From an uncultured Clostridia bacterium (GTDB lineage: Bacteria; Bacillota; Clostridia; Christensenellales; Borkfalkiaceae), in assembly GCA_944376035.1 (NCBI GenBank), contig CALWBJ010000088.1, positions 1 through 10,738 on the forward strand: a stretch of DNA of 10,738 nucleotides, read 5' to 3'. The notes under the pieces are model-generated. The model was given only the letters and a program-made list of their open reading frames with translations. It ran no database searches and had not been told where the DNA came from. Position numbers and translations under genes: made by a program. Shown one piece after another: positions 5,252 through 10,738 of this stretch. Each line of letters starts with the position of its first letter. The first letter of the stretch is position 1.

Positions 5252-5941
5252 ATGGATAAAAATCAGAACATTCAGAATTCTCTGATAACTTTTTTAAGCA
5301 GCGCGCCTGCGGAACAGATTCAGGAAATATTTAATAAAAATAAGTTATTCCTCGCCTATTACAAGTGTGCGCTTATGGAAATAGAAACAAAATTCAAAGT
5401 TTTAAACGAAGAATTTTCCACGCTCAATGACAGAAACCCCATTGAAAGTATAAAAACCCGCATTAAAACATTTAAAAGTATCGCCGATAAACTTGAAAGA
5501 AAAAATCTTCCTTTCAGTCTCGAAGCGGTAGAAAAAAATATTTTTGACGTTGCAGGTATAAGGATTATATGTTCTTTCACGGACGACATCTATATGCTTG
5601 CCGAATGTTTGGAACAGCAAGACGACGTGAAGATAATAAAACGCAAAGATTATATCGCAAATCCTAAACCGAACGGTTACAGAAGTCTGCATCTGCTCGT
5701 CGAACTGCCGATTTTTTTACAGAACGAAAAGAAAAATATGATCGTGGAAGTTCAACTCCGCACTATCGCAATGGAATTCTGGGCAAATCTCGAACATCAT
5801 ATAAGATACAAAAAAAATCTCGACGAAAGTACCCTCTCGGCAATTTCCTCCGACCTTAAAGCCTGCGCCGAAAAAAGCGCCGCACTCGACTCGGACATGA
5901 AAAATATACGGGATAAAATACTTGCGGACCGAAAACAATAA
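5252..5941 (+). CDS. Small alarmone synthetase, RelQ/YjbM-like GTP pyrophosphokinase
   Basis: The 229-residue protein is a stand-alone RelA/SpoT synthetase domain without hydrolase, TGS or ACT domains, as in small alarmone synthetases of Firmicutes (RelQ/YjbM, RelP/YwaC, about 210-230 residues). It would transfer pyrophosphate from ATP to GTP or GDP. Visible motifs are KTRIKTFKSIADKLER (68-83; ATP-binding basic residues), DVAGIRI (99-105; metal-binding Asp), PKPNGYRSLH (138-147; G-loop-like nucleotide stacking), EVQLRT (166-171; catalytic Glu) and FWANLEHHIRYK (176-187). The C-terminal helix (about 190-229) resembles the tetramerising tail of RelQ. The ATG is preceded by AGGTG at only 4 nt. 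It has its own consensus promoter and hairpin terminator and is divergent from uraA-upp, so pyrimidine salvage and the GTP-lowering alarmone sit side by side. RelQ versus RelP subtype is not certain. Confidence 0.95.
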   Translation: MDKNQNIQNSLITFLSSAPAEQIQEIFNKNKLFLAYYKCALMEIETKFKVLNEEFSTLNDRNPIESIKTRIKTFKSIADKLERKNLPFSLEAVEKNIFDVAGIRIICSFTDDIYMLAECLEQQDDVKIIKRKDYIANPKPNGYRSLHLLVELPIFLQNEKKNMIVEVQLRTIAMEFWANLEHHIRYKKNLDESTLSAISSDLKACAEKSAALDSDMKNIRDKILADRKQ

Positions 5942-5957
5942 CTAACAATAACTGAGA

Positions 5958-5997
5958 AAATACTCCCGCCGCGAAAATTTTCGCGGCGGGAGTATTT
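5958..5997. terminator. Bidirectional terminator hairpin, 40-nt perfect palindrome
   Basis: AAATACTCCCGCCGCGAAAA is followed directly by its exact reverse complement, a perfect 20-bp inverted repeat with a GC-rich core. It starts 17 nt after the alarmone synthetase stop. On the plus strand it runs into GTCTTTT and on the minus strand into TCTC after a short T-run. It therefore fits as a shared terminator for the two convergent genes on either side (stop codons at 5941 and 6126). The rest of the gap to 6125 is A/T-rich without other features. Confidence 0.8.
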
Positions 5998-6125
5998 GTC
6001 TTTTCGCTATGAATAATGCGGTATTTTCCGTTATTCCGCTATAATTATAGGAAATTATATCTCTTTTAAACAGTTAAAAGTATTTTTACCCTTTCTCAAA
6101 ATATTTTGCGTTTTATTTAATAATT

Positions 6126-7370
6126 TTACTTACCTTTTTCCCTGCCGAGAACGGTATTGTCCTCTGTTCTGCACCTCAGCGTGCTTTCGGCGGAAGGTTT
6201 ATCCTCAAAACGGTAATCCTGACCGTTCTTTTTAATATACTTGTCTATTACGTTATGACTTGCCACCTTTGATATGCTTCCGTTAACCTGTCGCTGGTAA
6301 CTGAAATATTTTGCTCCGTCAGGTATATCGTTTATATTTACCGTCATTTCCTTGTGCCCCGTAAGACGAACATCGTTCATGACTTTACGAATATACTCTT
6401 TATTTGACTTTAACTTAATAAGAGAAGGGAAGTCTGCAATCGGAAACAGTTGATTCCACTCTCTGCCCTCATATTTACATAAAAGATCCGAGGCAATTTT
6501 AAGATGGGTGAGTTCTTCTTCAAAATGCTGCATCCAAATTTTCTTTATATTCGGGTCGGATTCGTCCGCACACACCGAATAATACAGATAGCATTCGGTA
6601 AATTCATGCATTACCCAACATTCAAGCCATGTGGAAGAAGGATCCATCAGACTGCCGTAACCGGTAACGTGCTGTTCCTCTATCATGGCTATTTCACTGT
6701 AAAGTTTGCGTCCGAGATCGCTGTGATAGAATGAGCCTATATTCATATAATAATTCATCGTCTGCTGCTCTGCGGCGGTTATAATTGCCGTATGCAGGCG
6801 GGTTATAAGCTGATCCTGCCAGTTGTTTATATAGCGGCGGACGTCGTCGTCGGGATGACGGTGTTCGGACACGGTAGGTCTTCCGGGCGTTATTTCGGTA
6901 TATGCACCGACCAGTCGCTCGGCATGTACCCCTTCTTCCATATCGAGAAGATTTGCATACCTGTAAAGATGGTCGAAATCTTCTAAAAGCGCAAAATCAA
7001 GTTGCTCCTTTACAAACGGATTAGGCTCTTTCATGGCCATTTCAGCGGTCAGGTCTACCGCGAGTTGCTCGTAACCTATTGTAGTTTCAAGTATCGTTTC
7101 ATCTATAGGTTTCAAAGCGGCTATTCTTTTTTGCTGTTGCTGTTCCTGACGTCTTACTCCTGCCGCCGCACGGCGTATATCGTTGTTGGTACAGTGACGG
7201 TTAAGTTGGTGAAGAAACCAGTTGGCTTCAAACTCGGTTCCGTTCATGAGTATTACTCTCGTCTTGGTGTAAGGACCTGTCGTATTCTTATCGTATGGCT
7301 TGGGGGCTAATGACGACCAGTTTGCATAAGTAATCTTTTCCGTCTTTGGCATTTCTTTAAATGGATTCAT
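6126..7370 (-). CDS. Ferritin-like diiron-site protein, family not recognised
   Basis: The 414-residue protein has a canonical four-helix carboxylate-bridged diiron pattern in its middle: Glu201, then EEQH (Glu231/His234), then Glu256 in MHEFTEC, then EELTH (Glu286/His289). The E-ExxH-E-ExxH order and 30-residue spacing are those of ferritin-like proteins. The N-terminal part repeats half of this (Glu101, Asp131/His134), and EGVH follows at 146-149. Residues 1-60 and 310-414 are soluble extensions with no motif I know. No signal peptide or membrane segment is seen. Candidate activities are peroxide or oxygen reduction, iron handling, or diiron oxidation or oxygenation of a substrate, and none is shown. 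It does not look like manganese catalase or rubrerythrin: it is too long and has no rubredoxin Cys4 site. The ATG at 7370 has AAAAGGAG 8 nt upstream; an in-frame TTG at 7409 is less likely. Single-gene unit. Confidence 0.75.
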   Translation of the reverse strand: MNPFKEMPKTEKITYANWSSLAPKPYDKNTTGPYTKTRVILMNGTEFEANWFLHQLNRHCTNNDIRRAAAGVRRQEQQQQKRIAALKPIDETILETTIGYEQLAVDLTAEMAMKEPNPFVKEQLDFALLEDFDHLYRYANLLDMEEGVHAERLVGAYTEITPGRPTVSEHRHPDDDVRRYINNWQDQLITRLHTAIITAAEQQTMNYYMNIGSFYHSDLGRKLYSEIAMIEEQHVTGYGSLMDPSSTWLECWVMHEFTECYLYYSVCADESDPNIKKIWMQHFEEELTHLKIASDLLCKYEGREWNQLFPIADFPSLIKLKSNKEYIRKVMNDVRLTGHKEMTVNINDIPDGAKYFSYQRQVNGSISKVASHNVIDKYIKKNGQDYRFEDKPSAESTLRCRTEDNTVLGREKGK

Positions 7371-7441
7371 GTCTTGTTCTCCTTTTACCTTTTTTACGAT
7401 TATCTCCAATAATTTTTTTTTAATACCGTTTCGAAAAAATT

Positions 7442-7447
7442 TTTATA
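7442..7447 (-). promoter_or_regulatory. Possible extended -10 promoter of the diiron protein gene
   Basis: TGATATAAA on the minus strand is an extended -10 element with TATAAA at 7442-7447. No good -35 lies 17 nt upstream. The position, about 70 nt before the start codon, is plausible. No Fur- or PerR-like dyad is evident near it. Confidence 0.35.
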
Positions 7448-7521
7448 TCATCAAATTCTGATAATTTTCATTTCACATGCCTTAATTCATCTTTTAAATT
7501 TTTATAAAAACATTAACGTCT

Positions 7522-7546
7522 CCGCAAAAGTTTTTTCCTTTTGCGG
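7522..7546. terminator. Hairpin downstream of the VanZ-like gene, possible terminator
   Basis: CCGCAAAAG (7522-7530) and CTTTTGCGG (7538-7546) form a perfect 9-bp stem with a seven-base loop, about 100 nt after the VanZ-like stop codon. On the minus strand no T-run follows at once, only TTTTTAT some 10 nt later. Its role as the end of the malQ-vanZ transcript is therefore a weak inference. The remainder of 7448-7650 is A/T-rich and empty. Confidence 0.4.
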
Positions 7547-7650
7547 CGCCTTATTTTACTTTAAATAATTACTTGATTTTAATTGTTTTTATTTTTCAAT
7601 ACAAACGTTGTTTATATAATTTTTAATTCACTTTTTATCTTTCAGTCTGT

Positions 7651-8145
7651 TTATTCCTTATTAACTTTCTTATTGTTTATATAAACAAAACTTAATTTAA
7701 ATATAATGAGATATAGCACAAAGCACAATACCGCCGCAGTAAACCCTGAAAAATCAATCAGAACGTCTTTTACCGATGAGCCGCGCTCGGAAAGTATCTG
7801 TATGCTCTCGTCGAAACACGCGCAAAACAGCCCTAAAAACATTATTTCGAACACTTTGTTTTTATTAAACGCGCCGAGAAAAATATATAAAAGACAAATT
7901 TCCGCGCCGAGCAGGAAAAATTCTCCCGCGTGCGCCATTTTCCTGAATAAAGAATGGGTTATAACCCCTTCCCCGAATAAAAAATTGAAAACAGGTTTTA
8001 TTTTCTCAAAAATCCCTTCCGATTCCTTACCCGACGCGCTTACCGAAAGACAGGAATTTCCCCATATAAAGGCAAGCGTCAAAGCAATCAATATTCCCGT
8101 AACCGCCGCTCCGACTTTGTTTTTTTCTTTTCTGCAATCAGCCAA
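7651..8145 (-). CDS. VanZ-like family membrane protein
   Basis: The 164-residue protein has the VanZ-like domain pattern: FRKMAHAGEF at 67-76 after a first hydrophobic segment (12-29), DESIQILSERG at 112-122, and KDVLIDFSG at 126-134 leading into the last span (135-155). About four membrane segments are predicted. VanZ itself gives low-level teicoplanin resistance, but most genes of this family lie outside resistance clusters and their role is unknown. The His, Glu, Asp and Arg residues conserved near the membrane suggest an enzymatic or binding site. The start is a TTG at 8145, supported by GAGGGG (8153-8158) at 7 nt, with no ATG in a suitable place. The gene lies 74 nt after malQ on the same strand, so cotranscription is possible, but a weak promoter lies in the gap. 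Confidence 0.85.
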   Translation of the reverse strand: MADCRKEKNKVGAAVTGILIALTLAFIWGNSCLSVSASGKESEGIFEKIKPVFNFLFGEGVITHSLFRKMAHAGEFFLLGAEICLLYIFLGAFNKNKVFEIMFLGLFCACFDESIQILSERGSSVKDVLIDFSGFTAAVLCFVLYLIIFKLSFVYINNKKVNKE

Positions 8146-8199
8146 AACCTTACCCCTCTTACCGCTGAATTTTTTATAAATTACACTTTTTACTTTTTT

Positions 8200-8227
8200 A
8201 TTATATTGATAGTATATTATCAGTTAA
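8200..8227 (-). promoter_or_regulatory. Weak candidate promoter for the VanZ-like gene
   Basis: On the minus strand TTAACT (8222-8227, 3/6), a 16-nt spacer and TATAAT (8200-8205, 6/6) sit at the malQ stop codon, about 55 nt before the VanZ-like start. The region is very A/T-rich, so a chance TATAAT is quite possible. Confidence 0.3.
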
Positions 8228-9719
8228 GCCGCTGATATTTTTCGGTAAGTTTTTTCAGTCTTTCCGCAATTTTTACCGAAAAATCTTTATTATCGAAACG
8301 CACGGAAAAATTTTTGTCGCTGACGGTACCGGGAAGATTTATTCTGTATTCAGAATCTTTGAAAACGACATCCTGATACGGCATAATGAAAAGATTTGCC
8401 TTACTCTTCATTCCGAGTTCGATCACCGCTTTCGCGACTGATATATTATCCTTTAAGGTTCTTTTAATGTGCATTATTTGAAGGCTGTTGTTAACTCCTC
8501 TTATAAAATTATTGTAATCCCACTCGGAAAAATTATTTATAAGCCCCGTAAGCGTATCGTTATCATGCGTTCCCGTATAACACACGCAGTTATAATCGAG
8601 TTTTTCGGGAAGATAAAGATTATCGGGCTCGCCGTTAAAGGCAAAAGAGAGAATTTTCATACCGGGATAGCCCGTGCTTTTAAGAAGTTCCCTAACGCCG
8701 TCGTCTATGATACCCAAATCCTCGGCAACTATTCTGCTATCCGGAGTATTTTGCTTTATTTTTGCAAAAAGTTCTTCGGAAGGTACTTTAATCCACTCAC
8801 CGCAAACGGCATTTTCCGCTCCCGCCGGAATTTCATAATATCTGTCTAATCCTCGGAAATGGTCTATACGCACATAATCGAAAGTTTTAAGCGCAGTTTT
8901 AATACGACGAACCCACCAGTCGAATATTTGCGGTTTCTTATCATAATCGTAAACGGGATTACCCCAGAGTTGACCTGTCGCGGAAAAATAATCGGGCGGC
9001 ACGCCTGCTTCCTTTCTAACGGTCAGATTTTCATTCAGTTTAAAAAGACCCGGATTTGCCCATACGTCCGCGCTGTCGGGCGCGGCATAAAGCGGCATAT
9101 CTCCCATTATTCGTATGCGCTTTTTATTTGCATAACTTTTTAGATTATGCCACTGTTTTTTTGCGATAAACTGAATAAACTCGAAAAACTTTATATCGTT
9201 TTCGTATTCTTTTTTAAACCTTTTTATTTCTTGCGGATTTCCGTACTTTATACCGTCTTCCCATTCGTAAAAAGGCCGTCCGTTAAACACGGTTTTTGCC
9301 GCCATGAATAATGCGTAATCCTTAAACTCTCCCGACCTTAAAAATGCTACAAATTCAGGATTTTTACGGTCAAAACGCAAAAACGCTCTTCTTAAAAGGT
9401 CGTACCTGACATTATATAAAAAGCCGTAATCGACATATCTGCTCTTGTTAAGCGAGCGCTTAATTTCGCTTTCCGTAATAAGGCCGTCAGATACGAGCAA
9501 TTCAAGGTCGATAAAATACGGATTAAAAGAATTAAGACTTACCGATGAATAAGGCGAATTTCCGTAACCCGTCTGAACGAGCGGCAGTATCTGCCAGATG
9601 CTCTGACCTGCCGCCGCAAGAAAATCCGTAAATTTATAACTTTCCTTACCGAATCCCCCGATTCCGTACTTTGACGGAAGCGAAAAGATCGGCATAAGAA
9701 TTCCGCTTGCTCTTTTCAT
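8220..9719 (-). CDS. malQ: 4-alpha-glucanotransferase (amylomaltase), GH77
   Basis: This cytosolic enzyme transfers alpha-1,4-glucan segments between malto-oligosaccharides and releases glucose, as part of maltodextrin or glycogen use. The 499 residues equal the usual length of the bacterial GH77 type. The family is clear from SGILMPIFSLPSKYGIGGFG (5-24), GQSIWQILPL (38-47), GDMPLYAAPDSADVWANP (206-223), the flexible loop PPDYFSATGQLWGNP (241-255) and the three catalytic sites RIDHFRG (nucleophile Asp286), AEDLG (acid/base Glu333) and GTHDND (Asp386). The C-terminal NLPGT motif is present, though the usual NWSWR that follows is changed to NFSVR. The ATG at 9719 has GAGG at a short 4-nt spacing. 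It has its own promoter, no other maltodextrin genes are next to it, and it may carry the VanZ-like gene downstream on the same transcript. Confidence 0.97.
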   Translation of the reverse strand: MKRASGILMPIFSLPSKYGIGGFGKESYKFTDFLAAAGQSIWQILPLVQTGYGNSPYSSVSLNSFNPYFIDLELLVSDGLITESEIKRSLNKSRYVDYGFLYNVRYDLLRRAFLRFDRKNPEFVAFLRSGEFKDYALFMAAKTVFNGRPFYEWEDGIKYGNPQEIKRFKKEYENDIKFFEFIQFIAKKQWHNLKSYANKKRIRIMGDMPLYAAPDSADVWANPGLFKLNENLTVRKEAGVPPDYFSATGQLWGNPVYDYDKKPQIFDWWVRRIKTALKTFDYVRIDHFRGLDRYYEIPAGAENAVCGEWIKVPSEELFAKIKQNTPDSRIVAEDLGIIDDGVRELLKSTGYPGMKILSFAFNGEPDNLYLPEKLDYNCVCYTGTHDNDTLTGLINNFSEWDYNNFIRGVNNSLQIMHIKRTLKDNISVAKAVIELGMKSKANLFIMPYQDVVFKDSEYRINLPGTVSDKNFSVRFDNKDFSVKIAERLKKLTEKYQRLN

Positions 9720-9782
9720 TTATCCTCGCTTTTTAATATGTGCATACTTTAATATGTTAAATATATTATTTTTATTTTCTTA

Positions 9783-9811
9783 ATTATACACATATTTTTA
9801 ACAAAAAACAA
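9783..9811 (-). promoter_or_regulatory. Probable promoter of malQ
   Basis: On the minus strand TTGTTT (9806-9811, 3/6), a 17-nt spacer and TATAAT (9783-9788, 6/6) precede malQ. Transcription would start near 9776, leaving a 57-nt leader that contains two CATATTAAA direct repeats. I see no convincing catabolite-response (cre) box. Confidence 0.55.
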
Positions 9812-10002
9812 TTATCTTTTAGTTTAACAATTACTCTGTTTTTGCAATTATAGATGCTCTCTTTATTTTCCTTTATATTTTATTATTGAATGATTATTAT
9901 TGATTATTTTTATTTCAATATGCTTACATTTATATAAAATATGGAAAACACATTATACTATCTTTAATATTACATTGATTTTATAATAAAAATAATTTAT
10001 AA
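9812..10002. other. A/T-rich intergenic stretch without a recognised feature
   Basis: Between the malQ promoter and the purA hairpin the DNA is nearly all A and T. I find no ORF with a binding site, no RNA gene and no GC-rich hairpin in it. Confidence 0.5.
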
Positions 10003-10022
10003 ATTGCCCGATATTGCTCGAT
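10003..10022. repeat. Two tandem 10-bp repeats
   Basis: ATTGCCCGAT and ATTGCTCGAT are directly adjacent and differ at one base. They end five bases before the GC-rich hairpin at 10027. The purpose is unknown, and a 10-bp period would put both copies on one face of the helix. Confidence 0.5.
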
Positions 10023-10026
10023 AATG

Positions 10027-10059
10027 TTCCGCGCCCCGCCGAATCGGCGGGGCGCGGAA
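10027..10059 (-). terminator. GC-rich hairpin downstream of purA, probable terminator
   Basis: TTCCGCGCCCCGCCG (10027-10041) pairs perfectly with CGGCGGGGCGCGGAA (10045-10059) in a 15-bp stem with a 3-nt loop. It lies between purA and the malQ promoter, where a terminator is expected. The T-rich stretch is better on the plus strand side (ACACTTTTATTTTT) than on the minus strand, so the mechanism and direction are not certain. Between it and the purA stop (10060-10221) I find only a weak AACGTA/TACGTT dyad at 10148-10164. Confidence 0.55.
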
Positions 10060-10221
10060 AAACACTTTTATTTTTATCTTTAAAACTTACCGTATATTTT
10101 AATTAACCTTTAATCAACCAACAAGCGACATAATATGAGAAAAAGTTAACGTAAACTATACGTTATGATTTTACGGGCATCAAAACTTGTAAACTGAAAT
10201 TCGCCCGCAATCAGATATTGT

Positions 10222-10738
10222 TTAAAGTTTTATATATGCTTCGCGCTCGGCGCCGACCGAGACGTATTTAATTTTAGTTCCGAGCGATTTTTCCAAAAAT
10301 TCAATATATTCTATCGCTTCTTTGGGGAGGTCTTCGACTTTCCTGCACGCGGAAATATCTTTGTTCCAGCCTTTGAGCGTTTTATAAACGGGTTTATAAA
10401 GGTCGAGTTCCTGCGGGAAAGGAAATTCGGTAGTTATTTTACCGTCTTTTTCATAAGCGACGCATACCTCTATTTCTTTCATGAAACTAAGAACGTCAAG
10501 TTTTGTAAGCGCTATCTCGTCCGCGCCCTGCATTCTTATTCCGTAACTGCTTGCGACCACGTCGAAAGGTCCGACCCTTCTCGGTCTGCCGGTAGCCGCG
10601 CCGTATTCGCCGCCCGCCTGTCTTAATTCTTCGGCTTTTTCGCCGAAATACTCCACGGTGAAAGGTCCTTCACCGACGCAGGTAGAATAGGCTTTCATTA
10701 TACCTATCGATAAATCCAGTTTAAGATTAGGAACTCCC
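10222..10738 (-). CDS. purA: Adenylosuccinate synthetase, C-terminal part
   Basis: The frame is open to the window edge and gives about 172 C-terminal residues; the internal ATG at 10698 is not the real start. PurA joins IMP and aspartate using GTP, the first committed step from IMP to AMP, in the cytosol. Recognisable family elements are GIMKAYSTCVGEGPF at the start (the GIVKAYxTRVGxGPF region), the GRPRRVGPFD signature, and the KLDVL segment after it. The closing part contains GWNKDISACRKVEDLPKEA and VSVGAEREAYI, as in full-length bacterial enzymes (about 425-430 residues), so the 3' end is intact. The usual GRPRRxGWxD reads GPFD here, a mild change. The promoter and N-terminal GTPase P-loop lie outside the window. 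Confidence 0.96.
   Translation of the reverse strand, partial: GVPNLKLDLSIGIMKAYSTCVGEGPFTVEYFGEKAEELRQAGGEYGAATGRPRRVGPFDVVASSYGIRMQGADEIALTKLDVLSFMKEIEVCVAYEKDGKITTEFPFPQELDLYKPVYKTLKGWNKDISACRKVEDLPKEAIEYIEFLEKSLGTKIKYVSVGAEREAYIKL

Noticed and set aside
6126..7370. Manganese catalase or rubrerythrin
   Set aside because: The length, the ligand spacing and the absence of a rubredoxin Cys4 site do not fit either family. Only ferritin-like diiron architecture is supported.
7651..8145. Glycopeptide resistance locus
   Set aside because: A VanZ-like domain alone does not show resistance. No vanA/B, vanH, vanX or vanRS homologue is present nearby.
7706..8179. Plus-strand ORF of 157 codons opposite the VanZ-like gene
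   Set aside because: The minus frame has membrane segments and VanZ-like motifs with a suitable binding site. The plus frame has no motif and no clear Shine-Dalgarno sequence.
8469..9143. Two plus-strand ORFs inside malQ
   Set aside because: They are shadows of a full-length GH77 gene with all catalytic residues.
1..10738. CRISPR array, tRNA/rRNA genes, transposases or phage genes
   Set aside because: No regularly spaced repeats, no cloverleaf-like or rRNA sequence, and no integrase, transposase or phage protein frame was found. The window is ordinary chromosomal backbone apart from the regulatory features noted.

Overview
The window looks like a low-GC, Gram-positive chromosome segment, most likely from an uncultured Clostridia-type bacterium. 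Intergenic DNA is strongly A/T-rich, Shine-Dalgarno sequences are purine-rich (AAGGAGG, AAAGGAG, GGAGG), and several promoters match the sigma-A consensus with 17-nt spacers. The genes are of a Firmicutes type (UraA/Upp pair, small RelQ/YjbM-like alarmone synthetase, VanZ-like protein, GH77 amylomaltase). I cannot name a genus. The first ten bases equal the 3' end of the common Illumina adapter, so the left edge is probably a true contig end with leftover adapter.

Layout, left to right: (1) 1-803, minus, a PHP-domain phosphoesterase, cut at its 3' end. (2) 1042-1370, minus, an isolated small transcription unit: a consensus promoter with a dyad over the -35, a 5' hairpin, a 29-codon ORF with an excellent ribosome binding site, and an intrinsic terminator. 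(3) 1573-2244, minus, a PAP2 membrane phosphatase. (4) 2668-5054, minus, a pyrimidine salvage operon: promoter, 41-codon leader ORF, attenuator-like terminator, uracil permease (uraA/pyrP) and uracil phosphoribosyltransferase (upp). (5) 5174-5997, plus, a single-gene (p)ppGpp synthetase unit with a 6/6 + 6/6 consensus promoter and a large bidirectional hairpin. (6) 6126-7370, minus, an unfamiliar 414-residue ferritin-like diiron protein. (7) 7651-9719, minus, 4-alpha-glucanotransferase (malQ) followed by a VanZ-like membrane protein. (8) 10222-10738, minus, the C-terminal part of adenylosuccinate synthetase (purA), cut by the window end.

Functionally the middle is nucleotide metabolism and its control: UraA imports uracil, Upp converts it with PRPP to UMP, the divergent alarmone synthetase makes (p)ppGpp, which in Firmicutes lowers GTP, and PurA commits IMP to AMP. 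The most interesting regulatory feature is the leader of the uraA-upp operon. A translated 41-codon ORF contains an 18-nt all-pyrimidine, T-rich run about 20 nt ahead of a terminator hairpin, and its stop codon lies inside that hairpin. This is the architecture of UTP-sensitive, translation-coupled attenuation known from E. coli pyrBI, and it would be unusual in a Firmicute, where PyrR attenuation is the usual mechanism. The second most interesting is the orphan 29-codon transcript, and the third is the diiron protein, in which a Glu-(30)-[Glu/Asp]xxHis pattern occurs three times.
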